Shown here in pieces: positions 40,501 to 51,400 of a stretch of DNA of 64,000 nucleotides (position 1 is the first letter of the stretch; every line of letters begins with the position of its first letter). Location of the stretch: NCBI GenBank assembly GCA_037178855.1, contig JASJZC010000006.1, forward strand, positions 8,350,501-8,414,500. The letters are read 5' to 3'. Origin of the DNA: Oscheius sp. JU75. Its lineage: Eukaryota; Nematoda; Chromadorea; Rhabditida; Rhabditidae. Below the pieces are notes generated by a model. It saw only the letters and a list, made by a program, of their open reading frames with translations. It was not told where the DNA came from and ran no database searches. The position numbers and the translations under genes are program-made.

Positions 40501-43500
40501 CATGGTCCTCGTAGAACTCCATGTTCAGAACCCAGGGTCGAACACAAAAGTAGGGAGAATTCGGCGATTTTGGGGAGAAGGACCCGAAGAGGACCGCTAT
40601 CCTCTGGTGGACGAATGGACACAAAACGTCATTCTTTCGCACTACATCCAGGCTCTAAAATAACTGCTTACGAAAAATGTAAAGCTTTCATACCCGCTGT
40701 TTCCGGATTTCCGGTACAGGCTTCTGTACTTTGGCCATGCGTCTCTTGAACAACAGTCCACCCAGAGCCCTGAAGGAGGAATGCTCGTCCTCACCACAGT
40801 TCCGCCTGGAGGCCAGGGGATGCCTTGGCTCAGCAGGCTGGGGTGTCTGGAAGAATGTGGTTAGGGATGTCTGCTGTCCTCTGGAGCTTTTCCCGTTTCC
40901 AGATTTTGAGCTGAATTGCGCTCTTGGACTTGGATATCCAGTGCTTCTTTCAGCGCAAGTGACCAAGTGATGCAGTGCCTAAGCGCTCCGCTGAAAGACT
41001 TTTAGATTTTAGTTCGAATTCTCTCTTCGGAAAACATTTTTATTTACTCATTAAATCTTTATAGTCGACCTTGCCATTTCCTAACTTTTTTTCTGATATA
41101 GTTCCCGCGTTCAAATCCGTTTTTCGGGACGAAGAAATGCTTTTCCGGCCTGGCTATGCTTAGCAAAGTTGTAGAACAGATCAAGGGCTACAACTTTGCA
41201 GTATATTGTCACGCAAAAAACCTTTTCTTTAGTCAAAGTGGCTGTGAAATTGTGCGATACTGGTTGTCACAATTCTATCCGAAAAGGGGATTTTTGTATT
41301 CAGTGAGTGAAAGGGTCGACCATAAAGATTTTATAGCTTTTAGCAATAAAAAAAGCAATGATAGAAGCTAAATACTCTTGAAATGAGTAAATAAAAATGT
41401 TTTCCAAAGAGAGAATTCGAACCAAAAACCAAAAGCCTTTCAGCGGAGCGCTTAGGCACTGCACCACTTGGTCACTTGCGCTGAAAGAAGCACTGGATAT
41501 CCAAGTCCAAGAGCGCAATTCAGCTCAAAATCTGGAAACGGGAAAAGCTCCAGAGGACAGCAGACATCCATTCCGCAGCTGAAAATTTGGGAAACACCAT
41601 TATTTTCGATGCCCTTTCGAATGACACCTACCTCGTTTCAATATCCCGCGGGCAACTAAAACCCTTCCCTAGTGAGTAATACGTAACTTATTACCCGGGT
41701 TTTTGGGATCAATTCAGCATTTTCTAGGTTTGTGATGTTCTGCAAAGTTGTAGCGAAGAGGGCTACAACTTAGCAGACATCTGAAAGTCAAAAACGGCCG
41801 TCTTAACCCCGCGCGTGTTTTCAGGACCGATCAAAGGCGTGTTTCCTGCCCGTACTGTCTCGGCTGGTCAACCTCAGATTCGATGGTATGGTACGGATGA
41901 GATTAGCCGAGCTCTGCGGTAAAAGTTTGGAGGCATTTTGGACGGTCAAGACGATCTTTTCGGACTTTCCGATGCATTGCAAAGCTGTAGTCCTTGATTT
42001 GTTCTACAACCTTACAGAACATCGGAACGGTCAAAAATGCTGTCTCGACTTTGAAAAAATGCGTATTTTTGACAGGCATCTTTCTGTAAACAGAGAATCT
42101 GTAAACAGCTTACCATTACATCGTCCTTGGCCTTCTGCTGGATTTCATCCCTCTCGAGCTCCTCCAGTCTGTCAAAGTCTTCTTCGGTCCCGAAACGATA
42201 CAACGGCTGCTTGAAATAGCCCAGCAGAGTACACTTTCGTCCTTTTGGAGTCTCGAGATACGGCGGCTCAAAGTCGATGAAAGGCGATATGCTTAGGACA
42301 CTCTCGGTCAGCTCGTTTTCGAACTCTGACTGGAAAAATAGAATACAAGGGTCTGGAACGGGACACTTACCCTCTCCTCGGTGTTCTCAATATTGTTTCG
42401 TCGTATCTCACAGACCTCACAGTTGGAGATCTGGTAGGCTAGACGGAGATTGAACAAGTTGAGGAAGGCCTTCTCGCAATTGGCCGAATAGACGTTTGTT
42501 ATCATAAACTGTAGGACTCGCTTGACTGCTCGTAGTTCTCTCTCATCACTTCCTCGAAGGATCACGCTGCAGCCTCTTTCGGGTGGACATTCGTCGAATA
42601 TCTGTAAATCCACTGTCTTTTATCCTGAACTCGAAAGTCAATCCCTAGAAAGCTTTCCCTACTAGTAAAGAGTAAACTCTTTAAGTCAGATTGATAGTTT
42701 TAAGTCGAAATCAAAGCGTGTAGTCAAATGCGTATATTGAACCAGACATCGGAGATGATGCTTACCAAGAATACTTTCTCCTTCCCATTCTTCAACTTCT
42801 CAATATGTTGACTGAATGAGGGACAGAAGCCGACATTCTGCTGGAGGAGCTGTGCATCTGACGAGGGCAGAATGTCGGCTCCTGTAGATCGAGAGACTCT
42901 GTGAAGGACGCTGAAACCTTGTCTTCTGGCCAAAGGGAAGAGTCAACTACCTGTCCTTGACATGTACCACTACGGCAACTCCAGCGGTCCTCAGAAGATT
43001 CGCCGCGATTCGAGAGACACCACCTCCGACCAAGAGCAATGTCGGTCTCTTGGTCATAATCCTGCTAACTTGCTTCGACAGAAACTCGGCTTCCTGACAG
43101 AGTATCGGCTCTATAGAGGTCAGTTTTCCTTGAATCCGCTCGTATTCGATCGAGCCAGCATTTATCATAACCGAGGCATTCTGCTGGTCGCAGTTCATGG
43201 AAGAATGGAGGACGGATTTGGAGCAGACCACTCCCCAGATCATCTAGAGAAGGTTAACCAATGGCAAAGGATAGAAATACCTCAGCCCTTGGGATGTCAG
43301 TCTCCGCAAAGACCTTCTTAATGTGGACATAGGACAGAATGTTCATCGAGTCCCTCCTCCTCTCCACATCGACTTGAACAGTCGCGGCAATCTTTTTGGA
43401 CAACTGGAGAACTATCATCTTCCAGCGCTCGTCTCGGATCCGTTCCCGCTTGAAGAGAAAATCGACCATTCTCTCTGTTTTCCGATCAAAAAGCTGGTTG

Positions 43501-45956
43501 ATGTCATCATCGACTGCGACGGGCTCTTCTATGGAAATCCTGGAAATGTATTCTTGTAATGTCCCAAAAAGCCGGTCTCGGACAGGACAAGCAAGGATTG
43601 AAAATTGGAGCGAAAAGTGCGGCCTGGCACAGGTTTTTCGTCTCAAACCCCGTTTTTGAGACAACCAATCAGGATCTCGGCTGAGTTAAGAAGGACGAAG
43701 GAGCTGAGATATAGAGAGACAGAGAGACAGAGGGAACATGTCTTTCAATCAACTTGCTCTAACATTCCTGGCCACGTTCTCACTAACTATCTCACTGTAG
43801 ACCAGTATAACGACCTACTTTTTGGACAAGGATTTCGGATCGAGAACATTTACTTCATTGCTGGAAGAGGAGTGTTCCACCTTTATTGGCTGTGGCTCGA
43901 AGTCATCGGTCGATGGGCGATAGGGCTAAAACTCTGGTTTATGGCATTAATAGAGATCACTCACAGCTTCTTCCTTGTTCGAGAACGAGTTCTCCTTACT
44001 GGCAAAAGAACAATGAGAGTTGGACATGGTTCTGAACCAATCCGGACCGGACTCTTCCTCTTCGGCACCCATGCTTCCCATGCTCGGCTGAAACTCCATA
44101 TACCACAAAAATAGCAAAAACCCACAGCTCTGGGCTTTCCATAGTGCTGCTCGTGCTGGTTGTAGAGCTCTTGGACACAGAGCATGCTCGGAGGCTTGTA
44201 GCTCGGAGGCGGCAGGGTCAGGGAGTCCTTCCTCACCGTCCTTGCGGTGGTTGGACTAGAACTAGACTCTCCGTTTCGAGCCCAGCGCAGATTTCCTGCC
44301 GAGACTGTAGAGATTACTCCGTTTTGTCGAGGAGAGCCAGCCTGGTCAGCCGGGGCTTCTTCTCCGGACGATCCGATTCCGACAGCCACTAAAAGAGTGA
44401 CAGGTCAGTTTCTGTGAGATAGCACTATGTCTGTCAGCTTGTCGAACATCCATATTGGCTCTTCCAACCTGTTACTGTCAGTTTGTCTAATCCATGTCCC
44501 GTCTTCGCCCATCTACAGAACTTCAGTAATGCCATTGGAAACCTGTCCAACTCCTATGATCTGGTTTCTATCAACTGGTCTAATTAGTGTCAAGATTCTA
44601 CCAAGCTGGGTCAGTCTGTCAAAAACCTGTCAAGTCAATGTCAACCTGGCACACTGTTGTTCTATCTGTGTAATCCTACTCAACTAATGTTATTTCTTCT
44701 ATTTTTGCAATAACGGGTCGAACTCTTGTCCTTTCTCCGTCAATCTTTTTTATATTCTTGAACGGCGCAAATGTTTTGGCAGTTAGAGAGATAGTGTAAA
44801 ATGCTGACTTGTCACACCAATCCGTTGACATGACAGAACTTGTTAACTTTTCTTCGTGTTCTCATAAGCATTCCACAAATCTTTAAAACACGAAACTCAC
44901 TTGTTTGGTGATTAAATTCCTCCGTTGGAGTTCTCTGATCTGCATCCGGGGGCAGATACTGGGCCATCATCTTGGCACAGTAATGACAGAGACGCAGCTC
45001 GCCAGTGTAGCCAAGCCTACAAAATCTCAAACTTTTCTGTCAAATTAGAAGAACTCACGTGTGTCCAGGAACATGAACATTGCAGCACTTCGCGCAAAAG
45101 ATCTGCCCACACAGTCGACAGTGATGTCGTCTACGAAAAGCTGTGAACCGCTCCTCGCACTGGTAGCACTCTCGACCGGTAGAGTCAGGCATCCAGTACT
45201 GTTCTAAAGTTTTGATAAACTACAATATTCAAGGGTTGGGATAGGGGTGCAACGGTTAATGAAGTTGGTGGAAGTTGTTAGGAACACTCACTAAAATTAC
45301 TTCTATTATAGTCGACCAAGCCCTCCTTGGCTCCACCTCGGAAGATGTTGCTTATCCTCCCGGAGAACCTTCGTTCCTCTTGACTACCTGAAACTGATGA
45401 TGAGTAACAACTGCCAGCACGGTAGCTACTGAGCTTTCTTGTCCAGTCAAACTGTCTCTGTCTGTGCAAAAGTTATTTAGATCAGAATGTCGAAAAACCT
45501 GCTATGTCTTCTAACTATTGCAGCTCATGGTTAACAAACGTATTTTCGTCTATCTTCTATCGAAACTTTTGCACATCGATAGTGAGAACGGTCAGCAGAA
45601 AAACATACAAACACTGCCGTTTCCAGGCGAATTCTGGCTTGTCTTTCTCGTCAAACGCGGTCTTCTTTGAATGGCCAGAGAGCCGCCATTTTCTAGAGGA
45701 GCGACATCGACTTGTATCGGGTCGACAGCCGTCAGATCAATGTTTTTCTGACTGCTGGACGTGGAGGGCGGGTTCGACTCGTCCGTCTTCCATATTCGGC
45801 CAAAAAGAGACGAAAATACTCCACTCCCTAAATGAAGGTGAGTTTATAACTGGCATTTGGGTTACCTGTGGCAGACTCGACTTCCTCGACCCTTTCATCT
45901 TCTAGCCTATTGAAGAAAACTATTCCATTGGAGTCATTGTCTTGAGGACCGGACAT
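37571..45956 (-). CDS. PIKFYVE: PIKfyve/Fab1 1-phosphatidylinositol 3-phosphate 5-kinase
   Basis: Makes PI(3,5)P2 on endosomes. ATG at 45956 (MSGPQDNDSNGIVFFNRLED). The FYVE finger at about 45200-45060 has EQYWMPDSTGRECYQCEERF, then RRRHHCRLCGQIFCAKCC. A TCP-1/GroEL-like domain follows (LLVGGGVSRIAANLL, EAEFLSKQVSRI, GCSVILRGSDERELRAVKRV). Next comes a Cys-rich PIKfyve-specific region near 40250-40120, and the C-terminal lipid kinase: PQGGKSGSFFYKTMDDRFIM, VYGVFRVGVKSKTTQLKVD, VWDLKGSLRNR, DENLVKDLWNKQLYVYPHAK and MDYSLLCGVDEASGQLL, ending VVPDQWVGLGSSVSY-stop at 37571. I did not see a DEP domain. Notable inverted repeats surround two exons. Confidence 0.93.
38041..38074 (+). repeat. 34-nt inverted repeat, arm 1, over a PIKfyve 5' splice site
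   Basis: Starts AAGACTTTGGGGG and ends AAGGGATC. On the minus strand it spans the last coding bases for GSLRNR, the donor CAG|GTATTC and the start of the intron. It is the exact reverse complement of 38215-38248. Confidence 0.9.
38215..38248 (+). repeat. 34-nt inverted repeat, arm 2, in the preceding PIKfyve intron
   Basis: Starts GATCCCTTAGG and ends CCCAAAGTCTT. Perfect complement of arm 1 over 34 nt, with the short PIKfyve exon (VYGVFRVGVK to SLRNR) between the two arms. Confidence 0.9.
39825..39915. mobile_element. GTGCGCACCAACTC MITE, PIKfyve intron copy
   Basis: About 91 bp, GCGCACCAATTC to GAGTTGGTGCGCA, with strong inner arms GACGTCCATATGCAG and CTGCGTATGGACGTC, so almost the whole element is a hairpin. 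Confidence 0.75.
40865..41071 (+). repeat. Inverted duplication, left arm (PIKfyve exon edge and intron)
   Basis: About 200 bp repeated in opposite orientation at 41313-41569 with few mismatches. The arm includes the 3' splice site and first coding bases of a PIKfyve exon (frame SSKSGNGKSSRGQQTS) plus flanking intron with a tRNA-like segment. Confidence 0.85.
41155..41205. repeat. GCAAAGTTGTAG hairpin repeat
   Basis: GCAAAGTTGTAG and CTACAACTTTGC separated by a short loop. Related hairpins are at 41740-41785 (TCTGCAAAGTTGTAG / CTACAACTTAGCAGA), 41975-42020 and 52250-52310. Sequence around the second and fourth also shares TTTCYTGCCCGTAYTGTCTC. Confidence 0.6.
41313..41569 (+). repeat. Inverted duplication, right arm (PIKfyve intron)
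   Basis: Reverse-complement copy of 40865-41071 with an extra block of about 50 nt. It ends at the exon-derived GGATGTCTG (as reverse complement), so a decoy piece of coding exon lies antisense in the intron. Confidence 0.85.
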
Positions 45957-46201
45957 TATCCGGCATGGAGATCCTGAACCTGTTCTTTTTGAATATAACC
46001 TTTACAGGGAAAGGGAAAAAAAGTGGCTTAGAGCTAGATAACTCAACGGGGCAGATCTAAAAGCAGAGGTCTCGCTGTTCGTGGTGAGACTCTGTCTGCG
46101 TCTGCCGACCCAAAGCAGGGCATTGGCCAAGAAAAAAAGAAGCGAAAAGCAATCAATCAATAGCCAAATTAACAAACTAAGTTCTTTCTAAAGTTAGATA
46201 G

Positions 46202-46426
46202 CTAGTCAGTATTCACCCTATGAGAACTTTGACCCTGTCGGTGCAGATCTATCATTAGGATTGTCAAGGCAACGATTCCAGGATTGACAGTATAGCAGCA
46301 ACCGGAATACATATTGTTGTTTATCGAAAAGTACAGAAAATGGGCAAGAAAGCAGATGGTGAGAAATGACCTGCAACCGGAGACGATAACTACATCATCA
46401 GATTGACAATGAGAGGCGGAGAGCAT
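46202..46426 (-). CDS. Possible small membrane or secreted protein
   Basis: A 74-codon minus-strand frame with a hydrophobic stretch (FLTICFLAHFLYFSI) and a cysteine pair in MYSGCCYTVNPGIV. It lies just downstream of the small secreted gene at 46523-46900. ATG at 46426 may not be the true start, since an AG acceptor (GGTTGCAG) precedes the hydrophobic part. No family recognised. Confidence 0.3.
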   Translation of the reverse strand: MLSASHCQSDDVVIVSGCRSFLTICFLAHFLYFSINNNMYSGCCYTVNPGIVALTILMIDLHRQGQSSHRVNTD

Positions 46427-46522
46427 ATTGACAAAACCTTCTCTGCCAAAGATTGACGGACAGAGAGACGGGAAATTTATTAGTTTTGGATGAAAGACAC
46501 AATACTTAATAACTTGAAACAG

Positions 46523-46900
46523 TCATCGACCCAGTAGACCTCCTCCAAACTGACAAAAGGGAGTGCAGCCATAATTGTACCCAAGGTTCCCACCATATCT
46601 GCAAATTCTGATTATTCCAATTTTCCCGACCAACCTGTCAGAATGCCCAGTAGCTCTTGTCAATCCAAAAAGACCACCGCTACTCCACGGTGTGACTGTT
46701 CCATATTGTGGCCATCCAAAAGGAGCAGGAGCTGTTGGGAATAAGAGGTTGTAACCGTACTGACCGTATCCATATGGGTTAAAAAAGTTGCTATCGGTGT
46801 AGGCTAGAAAGTGGAAGGAACACAAAACAGATTCAAATAACTCACAGTCATAAATGTTACAAGCTCCTATTGAAAACAGAATATGAAGAATTAATTTCAT
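46523..46900 (-). CDS. Small secreted Gly/Tyr/Pro-rich protein
   Basis: Three exons join in phase to a product of about 98 residues. The signal peptide is MKLILHILFSIGACNIYD, from ATG at 46900; an in-frame upstream ATG is possible. The mature region is rich in Gly, Tyr, Phe and Pro (NPYGYGQYGYNLLFPTAPAP, GGLFGLTRATGHSDR), and the last exon is YGGNLGYNYGCTPFCQFGGG, ending LLGR-stop. Short tyrosine/glycine-rich secreted proteins in nematodes are often cuticle components or antimicrobial peptides; which applies here is not determinable from the sequence. Confidence 0.6.
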   Translation of the reverse strand: MKLILHILFSIGACNIYDCELFESVLCSFHFLAYTDSNFFNPYGYGQYGYNLLFPTAPAPFGWPQYGTVTPWSSGGLFGLTRATGHSDRLVGKIGIIRICRYGGNLGYNYGCTPFCQFGGGLLGR

Positions 46901-48437
46901 AATGAGTAGAGTCTGGACAGTCGCTCGGTAGAAAATCACAAAACAAAAAATCTATTTGCATCGAGAACCGGTGGGTTATGCAAAGTCGAGCGGTTGGAAC
47001 GGAACGCAACTCGTTTCAATTTGAGGTCGGCTTGTTTTGGAAATAGTTCCCTCAAAAAGCAGCCCACCAAAGATCAGGAGAGGATAGATATCTTGTCTCT
47101 GTTCTGGTGTTACTGCCCAATGTAGTTTTCAGCGTCAATGGTATAGACACTGTCACAGTCATAACAAACTCGTAAGAAAGTTTTGAGGATAACTTGTCAA
47201 AAGTTGTAAGCTATTTGTTCATGTTTAGCGCTAACTTGCCAAGGCTTGTTATGTCAAATCTTTTGCTCCCAACGAGCTCACTAGCTCGCATGCGCTTCTC
47301 CTGTGCTGCTCGCCTCCGAATCGTTTCTATCTACGCTGTCGAATCCTACCAATCTGGCCAAGTGTTTTTACTTGTAAAGGTTACAGAGACAGTTCTTTCG
47401 CTTCCGACAGTTTTTAGGTAGACGCCACCGGAAGAGTGCGACGAAAGACTAGAACTGGAAATGAGAAGCTATTGGGTAGGACTGACCCACTGTTCAAAAA
47501 AGGTACTACGTCAGATGACGGAACCATCCCTCCCGAATCCAAACTGCCGATGGCCAAGTCAGCCGGCTACCAACATTGCTGCAAGCTAGTCAGCCAGCTT
47601 CTCTCACAAAACCCTATTTAGAGTCTGCCACGATGACTACAACTACTGATGTACCGCCGCAGAATCTTCGACAGGGCTGCAATTGTCCTGTGAACTATCG
47701 GCATAGGCCATACGAAGATGGAGTGAACTAGCAACGATCGGAACCTTCAGGACTCTAGAGGACATCAGTCTCGTTTTCTATTTGTTAGTGAATGACAGCA
47801 CGGAGGTTTCTTCTGGTTAGTTTTATATGTGTATTTGGAAACACGTTTGAACCCTAGAGGTATTAGTCTGATGACTTTGGCAGATCTGAAAACATTATCC
47901 AAGAAGATGGGAATCATTCACGCATCTCTGACTCTTATAGTTGGCCACAAAGCAAGTAAGTAGACTACTCGGGATCACAAATTTATTGACTTCCAAATGC
48001 TATAAACTCTTGACTAATCAAAAAGCCCCCCTCTTGGCGGCGGGAAGTACTCGTGTCTTTTGGTGTGAATTTTTCGCGATTAGAGCAAAATCGAATTGGG
48101 ATCATGGTATGGGATCGGGTTGAACGGATTACGGCGGATGGACGATCGAGGAACAACGTTTGTCCTAACGCCCCCTCTCCCTCCCCGATCGACTTCGTCT
48201 CTACCGTATTCTTCGTAGTTCTCCCACATTTTTCTTTGTTTTTGCTATAGCTTACTTCCTGGCCTGATTGTAGCTTCAAGCCTTTCTAGAAAACACAAAG
48301 ATTTGCATTGTTTGCTCCAGAAGCCTGGTCAATGATCAACGTCATATGCTCAGGGCTAATTGGTGATCTCACCCTATCTCTCTTCCAAAACCGTACTTTT
48401 GCACCCGTACCACAGTTTTCAGACTTTGCGGTACACA
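46901..48437. other. Intergenic interval before the mucin gene
   Basis: No supported gene. Several short open frames on both strands look like chance. The last 300 nt should contain the mucin promoter. Confidence 0.45.
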
Positions 48438-51400
48438 ATGCGTTTATGGATAGTGGCTGTCTTGACAGCCACATCCTGGGCGCAATCCACGGGCTATTCC
48501 ACCATAACTTATAACTGTAAGTTCAAGGGAACACCCGAGACTCAATTAGTGAGGCATGATCCGTGGGCGAGACAGGTTTCGGACTGACTGTGTTTGTAGA
48601 GAGGACTGAACTGTTCAGAGATAGTGCACAGTAAACAATAACTGACTGACTGACATCTTCAGGGGACACGACCCAGTCTTCGAGTACAACGACGACGCTA
48701 CCAACCACGTCGACCTCGACCACTACGACAACTACACCTACTACCACGAGTACGACGACTACAACTCCCACAACTACGACTACTACCCCAACTACCACAA
48801 CAACTACTCCGACTACCACTACGACGACGAGTACAACCACCACAACACCCACAACAACGACTACTACCCCAACTACCACAACAACTACTCCGACAACAAC
48901 TACGACAACGAGTACAACTACCACAACACCCACAACAACGACTACTACCCCAACTACCACAACACCCACAACAACGACTACGACCCCTACAACAACAACT
49001 ACTCCGACTACCACTACGACGACGAGTACGACGACTACAACTCCCACAACAACGACTACGACCCCTACAACGACGACCACTCCGACAACAACCACCACTA
49101 CCACCCCTACTACAACGACAACTACTCCGACTACAACGACAACTATACCTACCACCACAACGACTCCATCGACTACGACCACGACTACGAGTCCGCCGAC
49201 TACCAAGCCTCAGTCAACCGGATACACTACTGTCACCTACAACTGTAAGCCTTTTTTTTTACTTCCTGGGCCAGCTGTACTTTTGTTTTATTGGGGGTTA
49301 TTGACTTTGCTAAATAGTGGTGCTACGGGTCTGAGACAATTTATTCGTAACCAACATTGTAGGGGACACCACGCAATCTAGTAGCACAACGACCACGCTT
49401 CCGACTACGAGTACTACGACTGCAGCTACCACGGAAACCTCTACTACTACAGTGACTACTACAACTCCTACAACTACAGAAAGCTCGACTACACCCACAA
49501 CGACTGTGACTACCACTACAGAGGCTTCAACGACTACGACAACTCCCACAAAGACCACGGCCACTACTGAAAGTACAACGCTGACCACGACACCGACTAC
49601 AACGTAAGTGCTAAAGAGACAGGGTTTAGTTCAAAGCCAATTTTGACAATGCACGCATATTTGTCGCATATCCCCTGACTCGCAATAACTTTTAATTAGC
49701 TATCCGTAGTTGTTTGAGGTCGAGATTCCCAAAATAATTTTTTGGAGGTGATGGTTCGATTCCCTATTGGACAGCCTTTAAAACGGATACCATAGTAATT
49801 GAGCCTGCAGTAAACCTGGACGCCAAGGAGACTCAAATATCTTGTTCTTTTAAAAATACTACCACACCCTATAGTTAGCAGACTTTCCAGAACTCCTGAC
49901 ACGACGATAACTACCACGACGGGTCTTACTACCACTACGTAAGTGTTGCTAGTCTGCTTCTGGGAAAAAGTGCAATTAAGAGCTCCTGCTACAGTCACGA
50001 GCCCTGCAACCCTTCTTACCTCGAAGCCCGCGGCTGCTGTGACTTCAACGATCTCGTCGTCAGCATGCAAGACGACTACTTGTCCGCGTAAGTTTGCCCA
50101 CTGTTTTAAACAAAAAGTTTCTTTTTAGCCCTCACAGACTCCACTTCTGTCAGCTTCACATGTAAGTCACACTTGGGTTCACATAGTAACATTTTGATTT
50201 AGGGACGACGTCTATACGTAAGTTGAAATGGAATCCAGGTCAGGGTTGGAGTTTATAGCCACGACTACGACTACAACTACACCACCGGAGACCTCGACCA
50301 CTCCGGCTACGACTACCAGTACAGAGAGTGCGACAAGCCCGACTACGACCACAGAAACTACCACAACGACTTCTACACCCACGACAACGACAACTCCAAC
50401 CACCACGACCACCACGACCACACCGACCACGACGAAGCCTCAGTCCACTGGATATACTACGATCACCTACTATTGTGAGTTTTGCGCGAGATAGTGGTAC
50501 TAACAGGCGAAATGTAACGGGCGGGGCAACAACAAAAAGATAGAGCTTGTCAGAAACCTTTTAACTATGTTACCTTGTCTATCAACCTGTTAACTTGTCA
50601 TCTTGTCAGTCTGCTAAACTCTGATTCTGTCAACCCGTCATCTTCTTGTCCTGTCAATGACTGTCAACTACTTCCCTTCTTATCTTGTCTCTCTGTCAAA
50701 TTCTGAACCAGAAAGGGACAGAGAGAAAGATAGACAGAGAGGCAGCCAGTCTATCGCCTTCTTACCTGTCTACGTGTTAACTTTCTATTCCTGCTAATCT
50801 AACATTTATTTACTTTGGCGTTTCTGTACCCGGCCTATCAAATCTGACCCTATCACCTGTCCTCTTCTCACCATGTCAATATTTAAGGATCGTGTATTGT
50901 CAACTAATGATCTAATGACGTCATAGCTCTTCTATAGTTTTTGCTCTGAGCGAAATGAAATCAAACCAAACAAATTAAGGGGATACAACACAGTCTAGTA
51001 GTACAACTACCACCCTTCCGACTACGAGTACTTCGACTCAAACTACCACTGAAACTTCTACTACCATGACTACAACTCCTACGAGTATGGAAACCTCAAC
51101 TACCACTGAAACGACCACCACGCCCAGGACTACTACGGTAGCTACCACGAGTACTGAAGTCTCGACGGGGACCACTAGGGGTTCGACGCCAACAAGCACA
51201 GTAACACTCACAACTACTGTAACCAGCCCAGAGACGTCTTCTGTTAGAACACCAACAGCGACAGAATCGTCGACCAGTACCTCGACTACTACCCCGATAA
51301 CAACGACTCCGACAACCACTAAGCCACAGACCTCGGGCTATACTACCATTACTTACAACTGTGAGTTAGAAAGAAAAATGTGAGACAGTGTATAACAGCC

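Noticed and set aside
40327-40749. Plus-strand 140-codon frame opposite PIKfyve
   Set aside because: It lies antisense to conserved PIKfyve exons and has no independent gene signals.
48523-49206. Val/Gly-rich minus-strand frame of 227 codons
   Set aside because: Exact complement of the Thr/Pro array; such frames always arise opposite ACN repeats.
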